NCBI GenBank assembly: GCA_963778385.1
Contig: CAVZUA010000002.1
Location: 124,001 to 188,000, forward strand
Source: DATARH01 sp963778385
GTDB lineage: Bacteria; Pseudomonadota; Alphaproteobacteria; ATCC43930; CGMCC-115725
DNA: 64,000 nt
Direction of reading: 5' to 3'
Made by a program: the position numbers and the translations under genes. The stretch's first letter is position 1. Each line of letters opens with the position of its first letter. Positions 54,261-62,020 of this stretch are shown piece by piece. A model generated the notes under the pieces. The model had not been told where the DNA came from. It was given only the letters and a program-made list of their open reading frames with translations, and did not search any database.

Positions 54261-56290
54261 CCACGACTGACCCCTTTCTTTGGCTTGAGGACGTCGAGGG
54301 CGAGCACGCCCTTGCCTGGGTCCGCGATCAGAACGCCCCTAGCCTAGCGCGGCTCGAGGCCGACCCGCGCTATCAGCGGCTCTACGACACCGCGCTCGCC
54401 GTCATCACCGCCGAGGACCGCATCCCCTACCCAATGTTTCTCGGCGCGGGGATCAGCAATTTCTGGCAGGACAGCAAGCATGTCCGCGGACTGGCGCGGC
54501 GTACGAGCCTCGCCTCCTATCGCCGCGCCGAGCCGGAATGGGAGACGATCTACGACCTCGACGCGCTCGCCGCCGCCGAGGGGCGCAATTGGGTCGTCGG
54601 CGGCTCCGCAATCCTGCCGCCCGAAGACCGGCTTGCGATGCTCGGCCTGTCCGATGGCGGCAAGGATGCGGCGACCTTCCGTGAGTTCGACATCGCCGAA
54701 CGACGCTTTGTCGATAGCGGCTTCGTGCTGCCGGAAGGCAAGCAGAGCGCGGTGTGGCTCGACGCCGACACGCTGTTTGTCGCACGCGACTGGGGACCGG
54801 GGACGATGACCGCCTCCGGGTATCCCTACATCGTCAAGCGCTGGCGGCGTGCCACCCCGCTCGACACGGCGGAGGAGGTGTTTCGCGGCACGCCGGAGGA
54901 TGTCAGCGTCCGCGCCGGCGTGCTGCGCGACCCGGACGGCACGGCGCGCGGGGTGGTGATGACCCGTGCCGTCGATTTCTATGTCAGCGAGCGCTTCTTG
55001 TTGACCAAAGCCGGCCCGCTCAAATTGCCCCTGCCCGGCAAGGCCAGCCTGCAGGCCTTCGTCTCGGGACAACTGGTCTTCAGCCTCGAAGAGGAATGGC
55101 GGCGTGGCGAAACGACCTACCCGTCCGGCGCGCTGATCTCGCTCGATCTCGCGCGATGTCTTGCGGACATCGGCGGGGCAGAGGCAAGGCTCGTCTATGC
55201 GCCGGGGCGGCGCGAGACGATCGAAGGCGTCGCCGCGACGCGCTCGCGGCTGCTGGTGGCGATCTATCGCAATGTGCGCGGCAGCGCCGCGGCCTTTCAT
55301 TTCGACAGCAGGGGCTGGCAGTCAACTCCCTTGCCCTTGCCGGACAACGTGTCGGTGCAGATCGCTGCGGCAAACGACCGCGATGACACCGCGTTTATCG
55401 ATGTCGCCGGCTATCTGCAGCCGAACACGCTTTTTCTGACCGATCTCGCCGCCAACACCATTGAGCCCGTGAAATCGATGCCGGCGCGGTTCGATGCGTC
55501 GAAAGCGGTCGTCGAGCAGTTCGAAGCGGCGTCGCGCGACGGCACGGCGGTGCCGTATTTCATCGTGCGGCCACGTGATCTCGCCTTCGACGGCAACGCG
55601 CCGACGCTGCTTTACGGTTACGGCGGGTTCCAGGTGTCGATGACGCCGGCCTATTCCGGCGCGCTCGGCAAGATGTGGATCGAGCCGGGCGGGGTCTATG
55701 TCGTCGCGAATATCCGCGGCGGCGGCGAGTTCGGCCCGGACTGGCATCAAGCGGCGCTCAAGGAACATCGCCAGTTGGCCTATGACGACTTCATCGCCGT
55801 CGCCGAGGATCTGATCCGCCGCCAGATCACCTCGCCGCGCCGGCTCGGCATTATGGGCGGCTCGAATGGCGGGCTGCTGATGGGGGTGATGCTGACCCAG
55901 CGGCCCGAGCTGTTCCGCGCTATCGTCTGCCAAGTGCCGCTGCTCGACATGCTGCGCTTTCACAAGCTGCTCGCCGGCGCTTCATGGATGGCCGAATACG
56001 GCGATCCCGACAACCCGGAAGAGGCGCCATTTCTCGAACGCATCTCGCCCTACCATCACCTGAGCGCCGGCGCGGCCTATCCCGAGCCGTTTTTCCTTAC
56101 CTCGACCAAGGACGACCGGGTACATCCCGGCCATGCGCGCAAGATGGCGGCGAAGATGGCCTCGATGGGCCTGCCCTTTCTCTATTACGAAAACATCGAC
56201 GGCGGCCACGCCGCCGCCGCCAACCTCAAGGAACGCGCGCGCCGCAACGCCCTCGAATTCACCTACCTGTTCCAGAAGCTGGTGGATTAG
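54257..56290 (+). CDS. S9 family prolyl oligopeptidase
   Basis: 677 residues without a signal peptide, cytosolic. N-terminal helix and beta-propeller occupy about 1-395; the alpha/beta-hydrolase domain follows. Ser536 sits in MGGSNGGLLMG, Asp620 in TSTKDDRVHPGH and His651 in NIDGGHAAA, a complete serine-protease triad. GYGGFQVSMTPAYSGA and RGGGEFGPDWHQA are conserved oxyanion-hole and entry regions. It hydrolyses short proline-containing peptides. Translational overlap with the toxin gene (ATGA) suggests it was swept into the toxin-antitoxin operon or vice versa. Confidence 0.92.
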   Translation: MTTTDPFLWLEDVEGEHALAWVRDQNAPSLARLEADPRYQRLYDTALAVITAEDRIPYPMFLGAGISNFWQDSKHVRGLARRTSLASYRRAEPEWETIYDLDALAAAEGRNWVVGGSAILPPEDRLAMLGLSDGGKDAATFREFDIAERRFVDSGFVLPEGKQSAVWLDADTLFVARDWGPGTMTASGYPYIVKRWRRATPLDTAEEVFRGTPEDVSVRAGVLRDPDGTARGVVMTRAVDFYVSERFLLTKAGPLKLPLPGKASLQAFVSGQLVFSLEEEWRRGETTYPSGALISLDLARCLADIGGAEARLVYAPGRRETIEGVAATRSRLLVAIYRNVRGSAAAFHFDSRGWQSTPLPLPDNVSVQIAAANDRDDTAFIDVAGYLQPNTLFLTDLAANTIEPVKSMPARFDASKAVVEQFEAASRDGTAVPYFIVRPRDLAFDGNAPTLLYGYGGFQVSMTPAYSGALGKMWIEPGGVYVVANIRGGGEFGPDWHQAALKEHRQLAYDDFIAVAEDLIRRQITSPRRLGIMGGSNGGLLMGVMLTQRPELFRAIVCQVPLLDMLRFHKLLAGASWMAEYGDPDNPEEAPFLERISPYHHLSAGAAYPEPFFLTSTKDDRVHPGHARKMAAKMASMGLPFLYYENIDGGHAAAANLKERARRNALEFTYLFQKLVD

Positions 56291-56317
56291 CCCCAGCCGC
56301 CGGTGCGCCCTCTGAAA

Positions 56318-57283
56318 TCAGTTGGGCACCCAGGCAGCGGTCCTGATCTCACCGAATTCGCGGCCGATCTTGCGCCAAGATTCGCCGGCATCCTCGGTCA
56401 CATAGACCTCGCCAAACAGGCTGAATGCGACGATGCGGTCGGCGTTGGCCGGGTGCGTGGCAAGGCCCCACACCGTGGCGTTCGGCTGGCCGGGGAGCGG
56501 CAGGATCTCCCATCGCTGACCGTAATCCGTGGTGCGGAGCACGTGCCCCGTTTCGCCCGTGGTGGTCTCGCCGCAGCCGGCGAACAACACGCCGGGGTCA
56601 TCGGTCTTGACCGCGAGGCCGCGGGCATAAGGCAGCGGCCATTTCTCCCTGATCTCCAGGGACTGCCAGGTATCGCCTAGATTGTCGCTGACAAACACCT
56701 CGCGCGCCGTGCTCGCATAGAGGCGCTTGGGCTGCGTCTTGGCAATTGCCACGGAATGGATGTCCGGATCGTAGAGACCGGTTTTCTGGTGGGTCCAGGT
56801 ATCGCCGCCGTCCATGCTGCGATAGACGCCGTCGATCTCCACCCCGGCCCAGACGATGCGATGGTCGTCCGGGTCGACGACCAGACCGGTCACGAAGGGG
56901 ACGCCGATGGAGCATTCCGGGGCGATATCGACGGCCAATTTCTCCCAGTTCCGTCCCCCGTCGCGCGAGCGGTAGACCCCGGCCGGACGCGTCCCGGCAA
57001 AGAGGATATCGGGATCGACCGGGTCGATGGTCAGCGACCAGATCGTCGGCAGCGCCCCGGCCGTGCCGATGCGCTCCCATTGCATGCCGCCATCGTAGCT
57101 CGCGAACAGTCCGGTATCGCCGCCGGCGAGAAGGGTCTGCGGCTCCTTGGGATGGGCGACCAGCGCCTGGATGCGGCTGTTGAGCGGAAACGGGGCGCGG
57201 TGCCGCGTCCATGACTGACCGGAATCCGGACTGTGCCACATCCCCCAGCCGGCGGTTCCAAGACAGATGCTGTAGTTCGCCAT
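56318..57283 (-). CDS. BNR/sialidase-like beta-propeller protein
   Basis: 321 residues without an evident signal peptide. Seven or so SxDxGxxW Asp-box repeats: HSPDSGQSWTRH, YDGGMQWERIG, SRDGGRNWEKL, SMDGGDTWTHQ, SDNLGDTWQSL, TTDYGQRWEIL and TEDAGESWRKIG. This is the VPS10/WD40-like sialidase superfamily beta-propeller. Function in bacteria is mostly unknown; binding or glycan-hydrolysing roles are possible, but no sialidase catalytic residues are apparent. Confidence 0.82.
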   Translation of the reverse strand: MANYSICLGTAGWGMWHSPDSGQSWTRHRAPFPLNSRIQALVAHPKEPQTLLAGGDTGLFASYDGGMQWERIGTAGALPTIWSLTIDPVDPDILFAGTRPAGVYRSRDGGRNWEKLAVDIAPECSIGVPFVTGLVVDPDDHRIVWAGVEIDGVYRSMDGGDTWTHQKTGLYDPDIHSVAIAKTQPKRLYASTAREVFVSDNLGDTWQSLEIREKWPLPYARGLAVKTDDPGVLFAGCGETTTGETGHVLRTTDYGQRWEILPLPGQPNATVWGLATHPANADRIVAFSLFGEVYVTEDAGESWRKIGREFGEIRTAAWVPN

Positions 57284-57443
57284 AGACCGCCTCCCCGCAT
57301 CACAATCGCTGCATCACGCGCCAACAGCACCCATCGTATGTTGCCGGCGCGCGCACAACAAATGGAACTGCTGCTCGATCGTGTTCCCCGAGCTCGGATA
57401 ATGATTTAGCCTTTGGCAGCCGCGCCGCGAAAGGAGTCCTCCC

Positions 57444-58628
57444 ATGGCGATCAGCAAATTCACCACGGTCTATGCCGGCCATATCGATTTCCCCGATCAC
57501 GGCCAGGATGCGACGCCGGCCAACGAGCGCCGCTTTACCAATGACCAACTCGCGTCGGTCTTCGAGAAGTCGGAGGCGATCGCCAAGACGATGGACCGGC
57601 TCGGCTACGATATGATGTGGATGGCCGAGCACCACTTCCAGCATGAAGGCTACGAGTGCATCCCCAACATCCTGATGCTGGCGGTGCATCTCTGCCACGT
57701 GACGCAGAACATCAAGATCGGCTGCGGCTTCAACATCACACCGATGTGGCACCCGCTGCGCCTGGCCGAGGATTTCGCAACCGCCGACATCTTGACCAAG
57801 GGCCGGACCGTGTTCGGCGTCGGCCGCGGCTACCACACCCGCGAGGTCGAGACCTTTGGCGCGCCGATGATGGACGGCGAGGCCAATCGCGAGCTGTTCG
57901 AGGAACAGGTCGAGATCATCATGAAGGCCTTCAACAACGAGACTTTCTCACACAAGGGCAAGCACTACACACTGCCGCCCGACGTGCCGTATCGCGGCTA
58001 CGACCTGAAAGAGCTGAGCCTGGTGCCGCGCCCGGTCAACATGCCAGTCGAATGCTGGCAGCCGATCGTCAGCGCCAATCCGCGCGGGCTCGACTTCATG
58101 GTCCGGCACAACATCAAGGGCGCGGTCGGCGGCGGTGCGGCAACGATGTCGTCCGGGCCGATCCAGGGCTACATGGACGCCGCGCACCGAGCCGGCAAAA
58201 ACTTGAAGCTCGGCGAAAACCTAACGATCGGCATCCACTTCATGGTCGGCAAGACCAAGGAAGCGGCGCTCAAAGCTCTGAAACCGCTTTATGAAGAGCA
58301 TGCCAAGATGTTCGCACCGCTGGGTTTTGTGCCGGGCCTGACGCCGACGCAGGTCGCCGCTGTCGCCAAGCGCGGCGAGTGGAACGCCGCCGGCGTGCCG
58401 AGCGTCGAGCATTACGTCAATCTTGGCTCGTGGTTTGCGGGCTCGCCGCAGGACCTCGTCGAGCGCCTCAAGAAGATCGAGGAAGACTATCCCGGCATGG
58501 AGCTGATGAGCCTGTCGCCGCCGCTGACGACCCCAAAGGACCTCATGCTCGAACAATTCCAGATCGTCGCCGAGGAGGTCATGCCGCATTTCCGCTCGAA
58601 GCCGGCGATGAAAGACGCGGCGAAATAG
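57444..58628 (+). CDS. LLM-class flavin-dependent oxidoreductase (luciferase-like)
   Basis: 394 residues. The EHHF motif is in MMWMAEHHFQHEGYECIPN and GRTVFGVGRGYHTREVETFG is the flavin-side loop; the N-terminus (ISKFTTVYAGHIDFPDHGQD) is longer than in the other five LLM proteins. GAVGGGAATMSSGPIQGYMD is a distinctive insert. It probably oxidises a small organic compound with FMNH2 and O2. It is followed 12 bp on by a GIY-YIG protein gene. Confidence 0.88.
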   Translation: MAISKFTTVYAGHIDFPDHGQDATPANERRFTNDQLASVFEKSEAIAKTMDRLGYDMMWMAEHHFQHEGYECIPNILMLAVHLCHVTQNIKIGCGFNITPMWHPLRLAEDFATADILTKGRTVFGVGRGYHTREVETFGAPMMDGEANRELFEEQVEIIMKAFNNETFSHKGKHYTLPPDVPYRGYDLKELSLVPRPVNMPVECWQPIVSANPRGLDFMVRHNIKGAVGGGAATMSSGPIQGYMDAAHRAGKNLKLGENLTIGIHFMVGKTKEAALKALKPLYEEHAKMFAPLGFVPGLTPTQVAAVAKRGEWNAAGVPSVEHYVNLGSWFAGSPQDLVERLKKIEEDYPGMELMSLSPPLTTPKDLMLEQFQIVAEEVMPHFRSKPAMKDAAK

Positions 58629-58640
58629 CGAAGGCCGTCG

Positions 58641-58940
58641 GTGCGAGCAGAGAAGGCGTTCTTTGTCTATCTGCTCGCCACCGGCCTGCGGGGCACGCTG
58701 TATGTTGGCGTGACCTCAAATTTGCTAAAGCGCATTTGGGAACACAAGATCAAGGCTGTGCCCGGTTTTACGACCCGGTATGGGGTCGATCGTTTGGTTT
58801 GGTACGAGGCGCACCTAACAGCGGAGAGTGCCATTCGCCGCGAGAAGCAGATCAAAGAATGGAAGCGCGAGTGGAAGTTCAATCTGATCGAGCATGAAAA
58901 CCGGCATTGGACCGATTTGTACAACCCCCTGAGCCTCTAA
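58641..58940 (+). CDS. GIY-YIG nuclease family protein
   Basis: 99 residues from GTG 58641. The domain starts FFVYLLATGLRGTLYVGVTS NLLKRIWEHK, with the catalytic Arg in the second block, and ends REKQIKEWKREWKFNLIE with the metal Glu. Stand-alone small GIY-YIG proteins of this size are common in Proteobacteria, and their DNA-cleaving role is not well defined. Confidence 0.85.
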   Translation: MRAEKAFFVYLLATGLRGTLYVGVTSNLLKRIWEHKIKAVPGFTTRYGVDRLVWYEAHLTAESAIRREKQIKEWKREWKFNLIEHENRHWTDLYNPLSL

Positions 58941-58944
58941 GAAC

Positions 58945-59026
58945 GTCGTCCCGGCGCAGGCCGGGACCGACGCCTCCACCGTTCGAGCGCTCGAACGGTG
59001 GATACCGGCCTTCGCCGGTATGACGC
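58945..59026. repeat. Intergenic palindromic repeat, family C
   Basis: CCCGGCGCAGGCCGGGACC and CCGGCCTTCGCCGG hairpins, with a perfect 26-bp palindrome (58976-59001) between them built on CGTTCGAGCGCTCGAACG. Located between the GIY-YIG and HdeD genes. Confidence 0.8.
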
Positions 59027-59056
59027 TAGCTGTTGAGCCCAACCACCAGTAGCGGC

Positions 59057-59629
59057 TTAAGCGGACCGGTTTCGCGCCTGTATCGCCATCGCGATCAGCG
59101 CGGTGCCGCCGAACAGCAGGTCGATCCCGACCAGCAGGCCGAGCGCCCAGGCCAGCGTTCCCGGCAGCCCGGCGAGGATGATCCCGCCGAGCACGAGGTC
59201 CATCACCCCGCCCAGCATCATCCATTCCCAGCGCCCGACCAGTTCGCGCCGATGCTCGAAGGCCATGACGATGATCAGCACGCCATCGATTAGGAAGAAG
59301 GCGATCAGCACATAAGTCAGCGTCGCGGCGCCGGCGGCCGGGTTCGACAGCAGGATGCCGCCGGCCAGCACAGAGATCGCCGCCGAGATCAGCGCCCACC
59401 AGAAGCCCGGCGCGTTCTTCTGGTTGAAGGTGGCGATGAGGCCGACAACTCCGCCGATCAGGAACAACCAACCCAGCACAACCGTGACGGCGATCCCGGC
59501 GATCGGCGGCAGCGCGATCGCCGCCAAGCCCAGAACGACGAGGATGATCCCCTCAATCAGAAAGGCGCGCCAATGATCATGCAGCGACTTGCGGAACGCC
59601 GCGCCGAAATCGGGCTGGTTCAGCGACAT
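59057..59629 (-). CDS. HdeD-family acid-resistance membrane protein
   Basis: 190 residues with six hydrophobic helices. FLIEGIILVVLGLAAIALPP starts helix 1; GWLFLIGGVVGLIATF and LSNPAAGAATLTYVLIAFFL follow. HdeD in E. coli is a stress-induced inner-membrane protein linked to acid survival at high density. Function in this organism is inferred from family only. Confidence 0.82.
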   Translation of the reverse strand: MSLNQPDFGAAFRKSLHDHWRAFLIEGIILVVLGLAAIALPPIAGIAVTVVLGWLFLIGGVVGLIATFNQKNAPGFWWALISAAISVLAGGILLSNPAAGAATLTYVLIAFFLIDGVLIIVMAFEHRRELVGRWEWMMLGGVMDLVLGGIILAGLPGTLAWALGLLVGIDLLFGGTALIAMAIQARNRSA

Positions 59630-59654
59630 GGCCTGTGTCCCTCACCGGTTATGG

Positions 59655-59870
59655 GTCAACCTAAGATAACGCTTCAGCGCAAAGGACACGGAGTTTTCGC
59701 AGAAAACGCGAAGACGTTGGAACCGAGGCGAAACCATGAATTCACAGTGAGACGCCGGAAGCGCGATTGAATTCACCGGCCCTCTCGCCGTCTCAGGATT
59801 CATGGGCGCTGCGCGTCAAAAACACCTCCGCGTCCTCTGGAAAACTCCGCGCCCTCCACGTTGAAGCGCT
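59655..59870. repeat. Degenerate intergenic inverted repeat, family G
   Basis: CGCAAAGGACACGGAGTTTTCG on the left opposes CTCCGCGCCC on the right, related to 52645-52800. The rest of this gap is AT-rich with no gene. Confidence 0.5.
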
Positions 59871-59874
59871 TCTC

Positions 59875-59912
59875 TAAACGAAAAGCCCCTCCCGTCTTGC
59901 GGCGGGAGGGGC
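59875..59912 (-). terminator. Rho-independent terminator of the amidohydrolase gene
   Basis: Perfect 10-bp stem GCCCCTCCCG/CGGGAGGGGC with an 8-nt loop; read on the minus strand it is followed by TTTTCGTTT. It lies 20 bp downstream of the amidohydrolase stop at 59932. Confidence 0.8.
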
Positions 59913-59931
59913 CGATCGTGAGGCGGTATGC

Positions 59932-61635
59932 CTAGGCGTGTGTCGCGGCGTAGCGCGAGTTGCGCAGCACACGGCCGGGCAGGTTGCCAGTATGGTTGCC
60001 TTCCTTCATCAGCATGCGGCCGTTGACGAAGGTGCAATAGATGCCCGCCGCCGGCTCCTTGAAGCGCCAGCCGCCGGCCGGAAAGTCATGCACGACAAAC
60101 TCCGGCAGCGGCTTCACCGTGTCGGGGTCGAACACGGTGATGTCGGCGGTCATGCCGGGCCGCAGCAGGCCGCGGTCATAAAGCCCAAAGGTCGACGCGC
60201 TGTCGAAGGTGAGGCGGCGCACCGCGTTTTCCAGCGTCATCACCTGCTTCTCGCGCACCCACTCGCCGAGCAGCCGGGTCGAGAAGCCGTAGCCGCCGTG
60301 ATATTGCACATGCGCACCGCCATCGCTGAGGCCGATCAGCGCGTTCGGGTAGTTCAAAATCTCTCGCATCGCATCGATGTCGATGTTGTTTTCGGCCTGC
60401 ATAAACACGGTTTCGAGCTTTTCCTCGACCACCAGGTCGAGGAAGGCGTCGACGATCCCCTTGTTCTGCTTCTTGGCGAGTTGCTCGAGGGTGAGGCCCT
60501 TCAGCGCCGCGTTCTTGGCGAGCTTTGGTTCCTCGACCCAGATGTACTTGTACCATTCGCGCGAGATCGTGTTGCCGGGGATCTCGACCTTCCACTCGAC
60601 CATCTCTTCATGCAACTTGGCGCGCACCGCCGGATCGGCATAGGCGCGCAGCTTCTCCTCGTCGGACTTCAACAGGATCGGGTGCCAGGTCGGCGAGCCG
60701 CGGAACACCTGGGTGTTCGACATGTTGAAGGTCTGCGTCGTCGTATTCGGCGAGGCCAGCGGGTAGGCGCGGATGCCCTTGGCCGAGGTCTCGTCGATCC
60801 GGTCCATGTGCTTCTTCCACTCGCCCGGCCGGCGCACCGACTGGCCGAGATTGTTGTAGACGACCGGCCGCCCGGTCGCCTCGCTGAGCCGTGCCATCAG
60901 CCCGTCCGTCATCTCGGCGTCGCGGCCGCCGCCCGACTGGATGATGCCGGTGCCCATCTCGCGCAGCACATCGGCGAGCACGAAGATTTCCTTTTCGTCG
61001 GCCCACAACGCCGGGATGTGCAGCCCTTGCGGGTCGTAATGCCCCTTGTTGCGCGACACCGACAGGCCGAGCGCACCGCCTTCCATGCCGTCGCGCACCA
61101 CCGCCTGCATTTCCTTGAGCTCGTCGTCGGTCGCGGCGCGGGTCTGGCAGGCGTCGCCCATCACGTAATAGCGCACCGCAGTGTGACCGATCAGCGTGCC
61201 GACATTGACGCCGAGGTTGCGGTCGAGCTTCTCCATGTATTGCGGGAAGGTCTCCCAATCGACCTCGATGGTGTTGAGCACCTCCATCGGGATCGCCTCG
61301 ACATAGCTGAGAAACTCGGCCATGCGCTGCGACTTGCCCTTCTTGACCGGCGCCAGCGACAGTGAGCAGTTCCCGATCACCACGCTGGTCGCGCCGTGGT
61401 CGCAGGAGAACGAGCACATCGGGTCCCAGGTGACCTGGGCGTCGTAATGGCAGTGGTTGTCGATAAAGCCCGGCGCGATGGCCTGACCGCCGGCATCGAC
61501 GACCTGGTCGGCCGCGCCCGACAGCTTGCCGATCTCGGCGATCTTGCCGTCCTTGACCGCGACATCGCCGCGGAACCCGGGCATGCCCGAGCCGTCAATG
61601 ACCAGGCCGTTCTTGATCAGGACGTCATACGCCAT
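59932..61635 (-). CDS. Amidohydrolase family protein, N-acyl-D-amino-acid deacylase-like
   Basis: 567 residues from ATG 61635, with CAGGAGG upstream. The HCHYD metal motif gives His61, His63 and Asp65, and GNCSLSLAPV has the conserved Cys90 of the D-aminoacylase branch; SDGGAHVQYHGGYGFSTRLL and FGLYDRGLLRPGMTADITVF complete the family pattern. The TIM barrel would hydrolyse N-acyl-D-amino acids or related amides. The racemase-like gene and peptide importer are about 40 kb away, so a link between them is only a hypothesis. Followed by a clear terminator. Confidence 0.85.
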   Translation of the reverse strand: MAYDVLIKNGLVIDGSGMPGFRGDVAVKDGKIAEIGKLSGAADQVVDAGGQAIAPGFIDNHCHYDAQVTWDPMCSFSCDHGATSVVIGNCSLSLAPVKKGKSQRMAEFLSYVEAIPMEVLNTIEVDWETFPQYMEKLDRNLGVNVGTLIGHTAVRYYVMGDACQTRAATDDELKEMQAVVRDGMEGGALGLSVSRNKGHYDPQGLHIPALWADEKEIFVLADVLREMGTGIIQSGGGRDAEMTDGLMARLSEATGRPVVYNNLGQSVRRPGEWKKHMDRIDETSAKGIRAYPLASPNTTTQTFNMSNTQVFRGSPTWHPILLKSDEEKLRAYADPAVRAKLHEEMVEWKVEIPGNTISREWYKYIWVEEPKLAKNAALKGLTLEQLAKKQNKGIVDAFLDLVVEEKLETVFMQAENNIDIDAMREILNYPNALIGLSDGGAHVQYHGGYGFSTRLLGEWVREKQVMTLENAVRRLTFDSASTFGLYDRGLLRPGMTADITVFDPDTVKPLPEFVVHDFPAGGWRFKEPAAGIYCTFVNGRMLMKEGNHTGNLPGRVLRNSRYAATHA

Positions 61636-62020
61636 CGGATTCCCTCCTGTGCGAGCTGCGGTGCAACCGATTGTTGTGCCAAAGACTATACCATGCGCTG
61701 AACACGCCAAGCCGGGATTCTCGGCATGGCTTGAGCTCAAGCCATGCGGCTGGTGGGGTCGTTATCGATACTTGAAAGGCGCCTTCCGGAACCCCGAATA
61801 CCGGGAAAAACCGAAACCCCGCCAAAGATCTACCACATCAAGACGGGATTGCTGACGGTCGGATTACAAATTCCGATCGCGCCCTCGCCACCAGTCTAAA
61901 TTGTCACGCATGATCGCGATATTATGCCATAATTGCTTACCGAAATGCGTCACGGTTGCTTGATAGAATCCTCCCCCCAACCTCAGCGAATTGCGCGCCT
62001 GTTGTCTTCTGGGCTTTGAC
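61636..62020. other. Divergent regulatory gap
   Basis: AT-rich 385-bp gap between divergent genes, with several TATAAT-like hexamers (TATTAT at about 61921, CATAAT at 61928) and the 24-bp palindrome listed separately. No gene seen. Confidence 0.5.
61724..61747. promoter_or_regulatory. Perfect 24-bp palindrome, possible operator
   Basis: Each half is GCATGGCTTGAG and the second half is its exact complement, with no central gap. Located 89-112 bp upstream of the amidohydrolase start, in the divergent gap; unrelated to the repeat families. Looks like a dimeric regulator site. Confidence 0.45.

Noticed and set aside
59938..61365. Long plus-strand open frame opposite the amidohydrolase gene.
   Set aside because: The minus-strand gene has the metal motif, strong ribosome site and terminator; the opposite frame is low-complexity His/Arg/Val-rich sequence.
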